28,369 bases of DNA from JAAYCI01 sp031549285 (GCA_031549285.1 JAVBPZ010000027.1:1-28369), one strand, 5' to 3'. Counted from the stretch's first letter, positions 15,051-23,108 are shown. The notes: generated by a model from the sequence alone, not told the origin. Translations and numbers: made by a program.

Positions 15051-16334
15051 ATGGCGGAATATTTTCACTCTGTGACGCTGGACAGGGATAAGTGCAAAGG
15101 GTGTATCAACTGTATAAAACGCTGCCCGACCGAGGCGATTCGGGTGCGGGACGGCAAGGCCTACATTATGCCGGAGCGGTGTATTGACTGTGGGGAGTGC
15201 ATTCGCATCTGCCCGCACCGCGCGAAAAAGGCGATTTATGATCCGCTGGATGTGATACAGAAGTATCCGTATGCAGTGGCGCTGGTGCCGCCCAGTTTTT
15301 ATGGGCAGTTTAACAATTTGGAGGACCCGGACCTGGTGGTGGCGGCGCTGAAGGAAATGGGGTTTGCCGCGGTGTTTGACGTGGGCCGGGCAGCCGAGCT
15401 GGTGAGCGACGCGACCCGCCGGCTGATGGAGACCGGCGCGGTGCCAAAACCGGTGATTTCCTCCGCGTGCCCGGCGGTGCTGCGGCTGATTCGGGTGCGG
15501 TTTCCGGAGCTGATAGACCGGGTGCTGCCGATTATTGCGCCGGTGGAGCTGGCGGCGCGCATGGCGAAGGACGAGGCGGTGGCGGCGGGCCAAAAACGCG
15601 GGGATGTGGGCTGCGTGTTTATTACCCCGTGTCCCGCGAAGGTGACCGCCATGAAGATGCCGATAGGGTCCGGCAGGAGCGAGATAGATGCCGCGGTGGC
15701 AGCAAAAGAAGTGTACCCGGCGCTGCTGGGGCACATGAAAAAGGTGGAGGCGAACGAGGCGCCGCAAAGCGGGCGGATAGGCCTGGGGTGGGGAGAGTCT
15801 GGCGGGGAGGCCGCCGGGCTGCTGACCACCGATGCATATTTGGCGGCGGATGGGATAGAAAACGTGATACGGGTTTTGGAGGATTTGGAGGATGACAAGT
15901 ACCAGAACCTGGAGTTTGTAGAGCTGGATGCCTGTGCCGGCGGGTGCGTGGGCGGCGTGCTGCAGGTGGAGAACCCGTATATTGCGAAGGCGAAGATAAA
16001 GAAGCTGCGCCGGTATATGCCGGTGAGCCTGAATCACCTGGAAGGGGCGCTGCCGCCGCAGATGTTGTGGGATGCGGATTTGGAGTATGCGCCGGTACTG
16101 GAACTGGGGAAAACAAAGCAGGAAAGCTTTGAAAAATACGAACAAATAGAGAAAATAATGGAAAAACTGCCGGGTTTGGACTGCGGAAGCTGTGGCGCGC
16201 CGACCTGCGAAACCTTTGCGGAGGATGTGGTGCGCGGGGATGCGGCGATGAATGACTGCGTGGTGCTGATGCGCAGGAAGCTGGAGACGCTGCTGCAAGA
16301 CCGGAAAAAGGAAAAGAACAAAAAGAAAAAGTGA
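15051..16334 (+). CDS. Putative sensory [FeFe]-hydrogenase homologue
   Basis: The ATG at 15051 stands 7 nt after AAAGGAGG, giving 427 residues. Two [4Fe-4S] ferredoxin sites (C15-C25, C44-C54) precede an H-cluster domain with altered signatures: SSACP (137-141) in place of TSCCPGW, TPCPAK (192-197) in place of MPCxxK, and ELDACAGGC (291-299). The cluster-binding cysteines C140, C194, C295 and C299 remain, but the proton-relay cysteine is alanine (A139). This pattern is known from slow, putatively sensory hydrogenases (HydS, groups C/D). The C-terminus has a CGSCGAPTC [4Fe-4S] module (C378, C381, C386, C403) instead of a PAS domain, then a lysine-rich tail. It probably detects H2 or redox state and signals through the neighbouring ATPase, DRTGG and PHP proteins. 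Signalling is inferred. Confidence 0.9.
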   Translation: MAEYFHSVTLDRDKCKGCINCIKRCPTEAIRVRDGKAYIMPERCIDCGECIRICPHRAKKAIYDPLDVIQKYPYAVALVPPSFYGQFNNLEDPDLVVAALKEMGFAAVFDVGRAAELVSDATRRLMETGAVPKPVISSACPAVLRLIRVRFPELIDRVLPIIAPVELAARMAKDEAVAAGQKRGDVGCVFITPCPAKVTAMKMPIGSGRSEIDAAVAAKEVYPALLGHMKKVEANEAPQSGRIGLGWGESGGEAAGLLTTDAYLAADGIENVIRVLEDLEDDKYQNLEFVELDACAGGCVGGVLQVENPYIAKAKIKKLRRYMPVSLNHLEGALPPQMLWDADLEYAPVLELGKTKQESFEKYEQIEKIMEKLPGLDCGSCGAPTCETFAEDVVRGDAAMNDCVVLMRRKLETLLQDRKKEKNKKKK

Positions 16335-16417
16335 GGCCGGCAAGGGATGCCGGGTGAAAAAGATGCGGTGCGGTGGCGCGGATGTGCGTCACCGCGGTTT
16401 TGAAAGGAGGCGGTGGT

Positions 16418-16756
16418 GTGAAAACAGGGGAACTGGCGGGGATGCCGGATTTTGAGCTGGTGGTACGCGGTGAGGAGAAAGAGATAGAGACGGTGTACTG
16501 TGCGGACCTGCTGAGCTGGGCGATGAGCCGCGCGCCGGCGGACAGCGCCTGGTGCACGGTGATGGGGAATGTGAATGCGGTTGCGGTGGCGTCGCTGGCG
16601 GATGTGGCGGTGCTGGTGCTGTGCGAGGGCGCTGTGCTGGATGAGGATGCAAAAAGCAAGGCGGAAGAAAAAGGAATAAATATAGCGAAAACGACACTAT
16701 CGGCGTTTGACGCAGGGGTGAAAATTGCCAAAGCGGCGAAAATTCTGCCGGAGTGA
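16418..16756 (+). CDS. DRTGG-domain protein, second copy
   Basis: The GTG at 16418 lies 7 nt after AAAGGAGG; 112 residues. The sequence has the short DRTGG-domain pattern (AGMPDFELVVRGEEKEIETVYCADLLSWAM, then AWCTVMGNVNAVAVASLADVAVLVLCEGA and EKGINIAKTTLSAFD). It is more distant from the 13811 protein than a recent duplicate would be, so the two probably have different tasks. It lies between the hydrogenase homologue and the PHP protein, 83 nt after the former. It may bind the ATPase or a nucleotide; function unknown. Confidence 0.8.
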   Translation: MKTGELAGMPDFELVVRGEEKEIETVYCADLLSWAMSRAPADSAWCTVMGNVNAVAVASLADVAVLVLCEGAVLDEDAKSKAEEKGINIAKTTLSAFDAGVKIAKAAKILPE

Positions 16757-16761
16757 AAAAA

Positions 16762-16788
16762 TCCTTATATTGCTCGGCAATTTAAGGA
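16762..16788 (-). terminator. Hairpin with minus-strand T tract inside the operon
   Basis: TCCTTA-T-ATTGC-TCG-GCAAT-T-TAAGGA forms a near-perfect 12-bp stem. Read on the minus strand it is followed by TTTTTTCAC; on the plus strand it is followed by AAAAAATCC. It would terminate antisense transcription into the second DRTGG gene, or serve as a protein-binding palindrome. No minus-strand gene is present here. Confidence 0.45.
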
Positions 16789-16859
16789 AAAAATCCGCAT
16801 AGAGTAGATTTGATGCGACAGAGTGCTAAACAGAGAGAGCAAAAAGGAGGCAGGATGGG

Positions 16860-17552
16860 ATGACCTATGATCTGCATATACATTCCTGTCTGTCGCCCTG
16901 TGCGGAGGATGATATGACCCCGGCGAATATAGCGGGGTTTGCCAAGCTGAACGGAATAGACGTGATTGCGGTGACCGACCACAACGCGGCGGACAACCTG
17001 CCGGCGGCGCAGAAGGCGTGTGATGCCTACGGAGTGCGGCTGCTGCCGGGGATAGAGGTGAACACGGCCGAGGAGATACACCTGCTGACTTACTTTAAAA
17101 CGGTGGAGGCGGCGCTGGAAATGGGGCGGGAATTGTATGCGGCGTTGCCGGAGTTTCCCTATGATGCGCAGATTTGGGGACGGCAGATTGTTATGAATGA
17201 AAACGATGAAGAAGTAAGAAATGTGCAAAAGCTGTTGACCGGCGCGGTGCAGATGGATGTATATGCAGTGAAGGCGCTGTGCGACCGCCTGGGCGGTGTG
17301 GCGGTGCCGGCGCACGTGGACAAGGACAGTTTTTCCTTGTTGTCGGTGCTGGGGTTTGCGCCGGAGGATTTGCCGTTTGAGGCATTTGAAGTGAAGCGGC
17401 CGGAGCATAATTTGCAGATGCTTTTGGAGACGGGGCGGCTGCCGAAGGCGGCGAAAATCGTGACGTCGTCGGATGCGCACCAGCTGCAGGATATTGCGGA
17501 GCACCCGCGGGAGCTGGCGGAGGATAGCTGCTTGTGGCGGCTGCTGGGGTGA
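16860..17552 (+). CDS. PHP-domain phosphoesterase
   Basis: The ATG at 16860 lies 9 nt after AAGGAGG; an earlier ATG at 16855 is out of frame and stops at once. The 230-residue protein keeps all metal ligands of the PHP fold: H6 and H8 (DLHIHSCLSPC), D40/H41 (VTDHN), E66 (GIEVN), H74, H152 (PAHVDK), and D205/H207 (SSDAHQ). PHP enzymes hydrolyse phosphoesters using a trinuclear Mn/Fe/Zn centre. As last gene of the hydS-like operon it is a good candidate to remove a phosphate or nucleotide signal made by the ATPase. Its substrate is not evident. Confidence 0.9.
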   Translation: MTYDLHIHSCLSPCAEDDMTPANIAGFAKLNGIDVIAVTDHNAADNLPAAQKACDAYGVRLLPGIEVNTAEEIHLLTYFKTVEAALEMGRELYAALPEFPYDAQIWGRQIVMNENDEEVRNVQKLLTGAVQMDVYAVKALCDRLGGVAVPAHVDKDSFSLLSVLGFAPEDLPFEAFEVKRPEHNLQMLLETGRLPKAAKIVTSSDAHQLQDIAEHPRELAEDSCLWRLLG

Positions 17553-17565
17553 GGGAAAGAAAAAA

Positions 17566-17598
17566 GGCACCGACGCGGCGGTGTCTTTTGGTTTTTTA
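17566..17598. terminator. Bidirectional terminator between PHP gene and mntP
   Basis: GGCACCG-ACGCGG-CGGTGTC (17566-17585) is followed by TTTTGGTTTTTT on the plus strand and by TTTTTTTCTTTCCC on the minus strand. It closes the plus-strand hydS-like operon and the convergent mntP gene. Confidence 0.85.
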
Positions 17599-17663
17599 TG
17601 GGGAAGGTATTTTGGTGTGGGGAGACAAAGGCCGATTGCAAAAGAGAGCGATGGCCCATTGGC

Positions 17664-18239
17664 CTAGCCGCCGCCGAGCATGTGCTCAATGAAGATTTTC
17701 AGGCCGATGCCGACCAGCACGGTGCCGCCGAGGATCTGGGCCCAGTCCCCCAAAAGCAGGCCAAACTTCCGCCCGAGGAGGCTGCCGACGAGGCAACAGA
17801 CGAAGGTTGTGAGGGTGATGACCGCGGCGGCGCCCCAGATGCCCACCGAGAGCGCGGCGAAGCTGATGCCGACGGCCAGTGCGTCGATGCTGGTGGCGAG
17901 CGCCTGTACCAGCAGGGTTTTGAAGGTGAAGCGGGCGTCCACCGGGCAGGCCTCGGGATGGCGCAGGGCGCGAATGCCCTCGTACACCATTTTACCGCCG
18001 ATGAAGCCCAGCAGAATGAAGGCGAGCCAATGGTCGAACGTGCCGATGAAGCCGCCGATGAGCCGGCCGGCGAAAAAGCCGATGATGGGCATGATGCCCT
18101 GGAAAATGCCGAAGCTGGCGGAGGTTACCAGGGCCCAGCGCGGGGATAGATTTTTGTAACACATGGCGTTGGAGATGGATACCGCGAAAGCATCCATGGA
18201 AAGGCCAAGGGCGAGGACAAACAGGCCAAGAGCAGACAT
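17664..18239 (-). CDS. mntP: Manganese efflux pump MntP
   Basis: The ATG at 18239 lies 7 nt after AAAGGAGG; 191 residues, normal for the family. It is a six-helix membrane protein with two homologous halves, each with the conserved acidic motif: LGLSMDAFAVSISNA (D16) and ATSIDALAVGISFA (D119). It exports Mn2+ from the cytoplasm. The gene is transcribed alone from its own promoter and converges on the PHP gene. mntP genes often have a yybP-ykoY manganese riboswitch; the leader here is only about 50 nt and too short for one. The divergent neighbour is the DEAD-box helicase. Confidence 0.95.
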   Translation of the reverse strand: MSALGLFVLALGLSMDAFAVSISNAMCYKNLSPRWALVTSASFGIFQGIMPIIGFFAGRLIGGFIGTFDHWLAFILLGFIGGKMVYEGIRALRHPEACPVDARFTFKTLLVQALATSIDALAVGISFAALSVGIWGAAAVITLTTFVCCLVGSLLGRKFGLLLGDWAQILGGTVLVGIGLKIFIEHMLGGG

Positions 18240-18295
18240 GGTGGAACCTCCTTTTACCGGGGCAAAAAAGCTGGGTGAAGGATAGATGAAAGCAT

Positions 18296-18324
18296 AGTAT
18301 AGCGGGTTTGCGGGGAAAATGCAA
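18296..18324 (-). promoter_or_regulatory. mntP promoter
   Basis: Minus strand TTGCAT (18324-18319), exactly 17 bp, TATACT (18301-18296). The start would be near 18289, 50 nt before the ATG. Confidence 0.75.
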
Positions 18325-18513
18325 GAGAAGAATTTTGGAGTGAAAAGAGAGGGTTTTTGCGCGAAAAGATAGGGGCGGAATGTGCCGGATATAAGGGGGC
18401 AGAAGTGGGGTTTTGGGGCGGCACGGGGAAACCCGGGCGAAAGGATGGGCCGGACAGACAAAGAGAATGCCGGCGGGCGGTGCGTCGCAAAGAAGATATG
18501 CGGGAGATACTTT

Positions 18514-18542
18514 TTGTGTTTTTGGGATGGGTGTGGTACAAT
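18514..18542 (+). promoter_or_regulatory. Promoter and long leader of the DEAD-box helicase
   Basis: TTGTGT (18514-18519), 17 bp, TACAAT (18537-18542) with an upstream TGG extension. Transcription from about 18549 leaves a leader of roughly 235 nt before the ATG at 18785, with a hairpin GGCAG-TGAACG-CTGCC at 18699-18714. The rest of the 18240-18784 gap is the mntP promoter and unassigned sequence. Confidence 0.65.
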
Positions 18543-18784
18543 ATGTATAGGTAATTTGGCCAAAAAGAGTTTTAAAATACAAATAGTGGCGATGCGGAAC
18601 AAAAGTGAAAATTTGCATAGTGTGTGGATTTTCGTGGCCGGGAAGGCGATGTTTTGTATAAACGCCAAAAAAGCCGGGCTGGCCGCAGGACGGCAACAGG
18701 CAGTGAACGCTGCCGGGGCCGAAACTGTTCGCGCAGGCAAGGTGTGGACAGGAAAAATTTAAGAAGAACGGATCGATACAATTC

Positions 18785-20659
18785 ATGCGATTTGACGAAC
18801 TGACGTTAATACCGCCGCTGCTGCGGGCGGTGGAGGAGGCGGGGTACCAAACGCCCAGCCCCATACAGGAAAAGGCGATTCCGTCGGTGCTGACCGGGCG
18901 GGATTTGTTGGCGTGCGCCCAGACCGGAACCGGGAAAACGGCGGCATTTGCGCTGCCGATTTTGCAGTTGCTGACTGCCTGCGCGCCGGAGAGAAAAAAC
19001 GCGATACGCGTGCTGGTGCTGACGCCGACGCGGGAGCTGGCGCTGCAGATAGAGGAAAGTTTTGAGATGTATGGGAAGTATCTGCCGTTGCGCGCGGCGG
19101 TGATTTTTGGCGGCGTGGGGCAGAACCCCCAGGTGGAACAGCTGCGGCGCGGAGTGGATATTTTGGTGGCGACACCCGGACGGCTGAATGATTTGATTGG
19201 CCAAGGGCACGTGAAGCTGGACGCGGTGGAGGTATTTGTCCTGGACGAGGCGGACCGCATGCTGGACATGGGGTTTGTGCAGGATGTGAAAAAAGTGCTG
19301 AAAAAACTACCGGATAAAAAGCAAACACTGCTGTTTTCTGCCACAATGCCGGCGGAGATAGTGGAGCTGGCGAACGGACTGCTGCATCAGCCGGTGAAGG
19401 TGTTTGTGACGCCGGTGTCCAGCACGGTGGAAAGCATTGACCAGACATTGTACAAGGTGGACAAGGTCAACAAGCGCAAGCTGCTGGCACAGCTGCTGCG
19501 CGCGCCGGACGTGGACAGCGCGCTGGTGTTTACCCGCACAAAGCACGGCGCGGACAAGGTGGCGCGGGATTTGGCGCGGGATGGGATTCCGGCGATGGCG
19601 ATACACGGGAACAAGAGCCAGAACGCACGGCAGGGCGCCTTGGCGCGGTTTAGGGACCGCCAGGTGCGGGTGCTGGTGGCGACCGATATTGCGGCGCGAG
19701 GGCTGGATATCAGCGAATTATCGCATGTGATTAACTATGACCTGCCGAACGTGCCGGAGACCTATGTGCACCGCATTGGGCGCACCGGGCGTGCCGGGCG
19801 CGGTGGGGTGGCGATTAGTTTTTGTTGTTTTGATGAGCTGCCGTATTTAAAGGATATTGAGCGGCTGATAGGTTTTGCGGTGCCGGAAGTGAAGGACCAT
19901 GCGTGGCCGATGCAGGTGTTTGAGGCGGCCGAAAAGAAACAGGGACGGCAAGGGCAGGGCGGCAATACACAGGAGAAGCAGAGCCGCGGCGATGCGGGAA
20001 AAGGTGCGGAGGAAGCGGGCAGGAACAAGCGGCAAAAGGCCGCGGCCAAAGGGAATGGCAACGCGCAGAAAGAGAAAGTGGCCGGGCAAAAAGCCGGTGC
20101 GGCAAAGCCGGCTGCGGCGAAAAAGCCGATGCCGCTGGTGGACGTGCCGAAGGAAAAGTACGCATTGCGGGAGGACCGTGTGGAAGTGGCTGCGCGAGAA
20201 GCGCAGCAGCGCGGGCAGCCACAAAGCGGTGCGGGCAAACAGGAAAAGAAAAACCGTGCACAGAATGCGCGGGGCAAGCAAGCGGGAAACAGCCGCGGAG
20301 AGTATAACCCTTATGAGAACCGGTCCGGCGGAAAGGCGATCGTGACCAGAAAGCCGATTTGGAACACCGAGCCGGCGGGGGCGGAAAAGAACGACGCGGC
20401 AAACAAAGAAGGAGATGCGAATATGGGCCGTAACAACAGGCGGCGCGGCGGCAGAGGCCGTGGCGGAAAAAACCGCAACGAACAGGGCCAGAACCATGGA
20501 AATGGCGAACAGAAGGCCCAGGGCGCCAAGCAGAATGAGAACGGTGTGTTTGACTTTTCTGAGGAAGAGCTGGCGCAGGATGATTCTTTGAAGGTGATTA
20601 GCCGGACGAACAGTGAAGTGAAGTATGCGAACTTTGAGGATTTTTTGAAGCACCAGTAA
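18785..20659 (+). CDS. DEAD-box RNA helicase with basic C-terminal tail
   Basis: The 624-residue protein has the whole helicase core in residues 1-370: Q motif SPIQ, Walker A AQTGTGKT (about 45-52), PTRELA, DEAD (about 155), SAT (about 186), ARGLDI and HRIGRTGRAG. It unwinds short RNA duplexes with ATP and probably assists ribosome assembly or mRNA turnover, as do RhlE/CshA-type enzymes. Residues 380-624 are low-complexity, rich in Lys, Gln, Gly and Ala, ending with an RRRGGRGRGGKNR RNA-binding patch. The ribosome site before the ATG is weak (AAGAAGAACGGATCG) despite a long leader, as in cold-regulated helicase genes. A strong internal site stands before the in-frame Met547. Confidence 0.95.
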   Translation: MRFDELTLIPPLLRAVEEAGYQTPSPIQEKAIPSVLTGRDLLACAQTGTGKTAAFALPILQLLTACAPERKNAIRVLVLTPTRELALQIEESFEMYGKYLPLRAAVIFGGVGQNPQVEQLRRGVDILVATPGRLNDLIGQGHVKLDAVEVFVLDEADRMLDMGFVQDVKKVLKKLPDKKQTLLFSATMPAEIVELANGLLHQPVKVFVTPVSSTVESIDQTLYKVDKVNKRKLLAQLLRAPDVDSALVFTRTKHGADKVARDLARDGIPAMAIHGNKSQNARQGALARFRDRQVRVLVATDIAARGLDISELSHVINYDLPNVPETYVHRIGRTGRAGRGGVAISFCCFDELPYLKDIERLIGFAVPEVKDHAWPMQVFEAAEKKQGRQGQGGNTQEKQSRGDAGKGAEEAGRNKRQKAAAKGNGNAQKEKVAGQKAGAAKPAAAKKPMPLVDVPKEKYALREDRVEVAAREAQQRGQPQSGAGKQEKKNRAQNARGKQAGNSRGEYNPYENRSGGKAIVTRKPIWNTEPAGAEKNDAANKEGDANMGRNNRRRGGRGRGGKNRNEQGQNHGNGEQKAQGAKQNENGVFDFSEEELAQDDSLKVISRTNSEVKYANFEDFLKHQ

Positions 20660-20713
20660 GCGTGGCATTGGCGCAGCGCAGGGCATACGATGTATTTTGA
20701 GTTTTAGATGTGT

Positions 20714-20742
20714 TTGACGCAAGGTGTTGTGATAGGTAGAGT
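20714..20742 (+). promoter_or_regulatory. Weak promoter for the small membrane protein
   Basis: TTGACG (20714-20719), 17 bp, TAGAGT (20737-20742), about 45 nt before the ATG at 20791. The -10 is only a partial match. Confidence 0.35.
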
Positions 20743-20790
20743 GCCGGGATGCCTGTACAAGGAAAGGCCGCCGCGAAAGGGAGGCGTGTG

Positions 20791-21312
20791 ATGCGCAGGA
20801 CAGCCATTTTGATTATGATGGTGGGTTTTTTGTTTGCGTATTTTTCGCTGGAAGTGGCGGGGATAGACCTGCTGATAGACGCGGTGGGCTTTTTGCTGGT
20901 GTGGAACGGTGTGCGGGTGCTGGCCCGGCAGGAAAACGGATTTGGGTTCAGCGGGCCGGTGTGTTTGGCGCTGGTAGGCATATGCGCGCTGCAGCTGTTT
21001 TTTGACGGCACGGTGGGCCAGGTGCTGGCGGTATTGCGCGCGGTGGCGGAAGTGGTGCTGTATGCCATGATGCTGCGGGGTTTTTGGCGGGCGCTGCGTA
21101 CCGGCGGCGGGAAGGCGGACCCGGTGCTGGCGGCGGTGGCGTTTGGCGGGTGTATGCTGGCAGCGGTGGTGCCGCCGCTATGGTTTTTGATAGGCGCGCA
21201 CCCGGCGGTGTGGACCGGCCTGTGGTGGATGGCGACCGCGCTGCACACGGCGATGCTGCTGGAACTGTGGCGGTGTGCGGTGGTGCTGCATGAGAAGGAT
21301 GCCGCAGGGTAA
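20791..21312 (+). CDS. Small integral membrane protein, unknown
   Basis: The ATG at 20791 lies 6 nt after AAAGGGAGG; 173 residues. Five or six hydrophobic helices are visible (about 5-20, 24-43, 53-70, 77-96, 107-126, 137-157), separated by short loops. There is no signal peptide cleavage site and no motif I recognise. It begins MRRTAILIMMVGFLFAYF and has a short charged C-terminus. It lies between the helicase and the flavodiiron gene and is probably separate from both, because each side has its own promoter-like sequence. Confidence 0.7.
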   Translation: MRRTAILIMMVGFLFAYFSLEVAGIDLLIDAVGFLLVWNGVRVLARQENGFGFSGPVCLALVGICALQLFFDGTVGQVLAVLRAVAEVVLYAMMLRGFWRALRTGGGKADPVLAAVAFGGCMLAAVVPPLWFLIGAHPAVWTGLWWMATALHTAMLLELWRCAVVLHEKDAAG

Positions 21313-21424
21313 AGCGGGACGGAAGATGCGGTGGAGCCCAGCCGGAAGCCGGGGCGGAATGGCGCGATAGGCCGCAGCAGAATTTGAAGATGAACACGAA
21401 GAGAAACGCCTCTACAAAATTTTC

Positions 21425-21453
21425 TTGTTTTGTTGTGGGTTGTTTGCTATACT
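21425..21453 (+). promoter_or_regulatory. Promoter of the flavodiiron gene
   Basis: TTGTTT (21425-21430), 17 bp, TATACT (21448-21453). The start near 21460 leaves a leader of about 115 nt before the ATG at 21575. The T-rich stretch around the -35 has no Rex-type palindrome. Confidence 0.65.
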
Positions 21454-21574
21454 AAGGTAACTTTAAAGCAGGTTGATTTTTGAAAGTACGTGAATGGCGG
21501 ATTTTTGCTGCGCAAGAATACAGGAGCGCGCAGGGTGCGAGGACCACGAAAAACGCCGGAAAGGATGGTTTGGC

Positions 21575-22777
21575 ATGGGTGCGCTGAAGGCAATGGAGAA
21601 TGTGTATTGGGTGGGTGCTTTGGACAAGGACCTGCGCATTTTTGATATTATAATGTATACCGAGAAGGGCACGACCTATAACGCGTTTATTGTGAAGGGG
21701 ACGGAGAAAACGGTCTTGTTCGAGACGGTGAAGGACAAGTTTTTTGATGAACTGGTGAGCAATATTAAAGAAGTGTGCGACCCGGCAGAGATAGATTATA
21801 TTGTAGTGGACCACACCGAGCCGGACCATACCGGCAGCATGAAGAAGATGCTGGAGCTGGCGCCGAACGCCACCGTGCTGGGTGGACAGACCGCCATCAC
21901 GTTTCTGAAAGAGATTGTGAACGAGCCGTTTAAGCACCAGGTGGTGACCGAGAAGGATGCCATAGATATTGGCGGGATGACGCTGCAGTTTATGTCGGTG
22001 CCGATGCTGCACTGGCCGGACAGCATTTTCACCTATATCCCGGAGATAAAAGCGCTGTTTACCTGCGATAGCTTTGGGTGCCATTATGCCGACGAGCGGG
22101 TGTTTAACGACGCCATGGCGGACGACGGGGATTTTACCGACGCATATAAGTACTATTTTGATATGATTATGGGGCCATACAAGTACCCGCATATGGCAAA
22201 TGCCCTGGAGAGGATTCGCAATTTGCCGATAGAGTTTATTGGCAACGGGCACGGGCCGGTGCTGCGCAGTGACATTGGCAAGTATATTGAAATGTACCGC
22301 GCGTGGAGCCAACCGGCGAAAAAGACGGAAAAGAACGTGGTGATCGTGTATGTTTCGGCATATGGGTATACCCGCAGTTTGGCGCAGGCGATAGAAAAAG
22401 GGCTGCATATGGGCGGCATAAAACAGGTGGAGATGTATGACCTGGTTACCGACCCGATGGACAAGGCAAAAGCAGCGGCGGATACCGCCGACGGACTGCT
22501 GATAGGCAGCCCGACCCTGGTAGGGGACGCACTGCCGCCGGTGTATGAGGTGATGATAGGGCTGAACCCGGTGATCCACCGCGGAAAGTTTGCGGGGGCG
22601 TTTGGCAGCTATGGCTGGAGCGGCGAAGCGGTGCACAACATTACCGCGCGGCTGGAGCAGCTGCGCATGAACCTGCCGGTGCCGGGGATTCGCGTGCGGC
22701 TGAACCCGACGGCGGAGGATTTGGCGATGGCGCAGAAGTTTGGCGAGGATTTTGCGCGGGCCATGCTGGAGGGCTGA
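21575..22777 (+). CDS. fprA: Flavodiiron protein (FprA-type O2/NO reductase)
   Basis: The ATG at 21575 lies 9 nt after GGAAAGGA; 400 residues, typical of class A flavodiiron proteins. The metallo-beta-lactamase-like half holds the di-iron ligands H80, E82, D84 (DHTEPDHTGS), H146 (LHWPDS), D165 (CDSFGCHY) and H226 (GNGHGP). The flavodoxin half (about 255-400) binds FMN at VYVSAYGYTRSLA. It reduces O2 to water, or NO to N2O, in the cytoplasm, with electrons from rubredoxin. The rubredoxin and rubredoxin-reductase genes follow directly, so the whole chain from NAD(P)H is encoded here. Confidence 0.95.
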   Translation: MGALKAMENVYWVGALDKDLRIFDIIMYTEKGTTYNAFIVKGTEKTVLFETVKDKFFDELVSNIKEVCDPAEIDYIVVDHTEPDHTGSMKKMLELAPNATVLGGQTAITFLKEIVNEPFKHQVVTEKDAIDIGGMTLQFMSVPMLHWPDSIFTYIPEIKALFTCDSFGCHYADERVFNDAMADDGDFTDAYKYYFDMIMGPYKYPHMANALERIRNLPIEFIGNGHGPVLRSDIGKYIEMYRAWSQPAKKTEKNVVIVYVSAYGYTRSLAQAIEKGLHMGGIKQVEMYDLVTDPMDKAKAAADTADGLLIGSPTLVGDALPPVYEVMIGLNPVIHRGKFAGAFGSYGWSGEAVHNITARLEQLRMNLPVPGIRVRLNPTAEDLAMAQKFGEDFARAMLEG

Positions 22778-22817
22778 GGCAGTTTTTTTAAAGGTTTGGA
22801 ATAGGAGAACGTTTTTT

Positions 22818-22877
22818 GGTGCCGGGGGCACCCCTGGATGCGCATGAGCGGGATGGTTTGGCGGTGTGCCCGCCAAA
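22818..22877 (+). other. Two hairpins between fprA and rubredoxin
   Basis: GGTGCC-GGG-GGCACC (22818-22832) and TTTGGCGG-TGTGC-CCGCCAAA (22857-22877). Neither is followed by a plus-strand T run, so they may stabilise or process the transcript instead of ending it. Confidence 0.4.
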
Positions 22878-22924
22878 ACGCCGGCTGTGTGATATAAAAA
22901 AGTAATGTAAGGGAGGCAACGAAG

Positions 22925-23041
22925 ATGAAAAAATGGCGTTGTTTGGTATGCGGTGCAGAGTTTGAAGGGGATACCCCGCCGGATGTTTGCCCGATTTGCG
23001 GAGCGAGTGGACCGGAGAACTTTGAAGAAGTGACCGAGTGA
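22925..23041 (+). CDS. Minimal rubredoxin-like protein
   Basis: A 38-residue protein starting MKKWRCLVCGAEFEGDTPP, with the four iron ligands C6, C9, C22 and C25 (CPICGA). It is shorter than classical rubredoxins (about 52 residues) and resembles the rubredoxin-type tail of rubrerythrins. GGGAGG precedes the ATG. It should carry one electron from the oxidoreductase to the flavodiiron protein. It is nearly identical in pattern to the two domains fused at the start of the oxidoreductase 277 nt downstream. Confidence 0.9.
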   Translation: MKKWRCLVCGAEFEGDTPPDVCPICGASGPENFEEVTE

Positions 23042-23049
23042 TAGGACGC

Positions 23050-23108
23050 AAAAGCTGCTGCAATGAGTGCGGGGGAGCTTCCTTCGTGGGGATTGCAGCA
23101 GCTTTTTT
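23050..23108 (+). terminator. Strong intrinsic terminator after rubredoxin
   Basis: A stem of about 15 bp, AAAAGCTGCTGCAAT (23050-23064) with ATTGCAGCAGCTTTT (23092-23106), and a plus-strand T6. It separates the fprA-rubredoxin transcript from the oxidoreductase gene. Confidence 0.9.

Noticed and set aside
15021..16343. 440-codon open frame antisense to the hydrogenase homologue
   Set aside because: It is rich in His, Arg and Pro as expected from the reverse strand of a GC-rich gene, and has no supported start.
18240..18289. yybP-ykoY manganese riboswitch before mntP
   Set aside because: The predicted leader is about 50 nt and lacks the two-helix structure such a switch needs.
21452..22876. 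474-codon open frame antisense to fprA
   Set aside because: The plus strand encodes a complete flavodiiron protein with all ligands; the antisense product has no recognisable domain.
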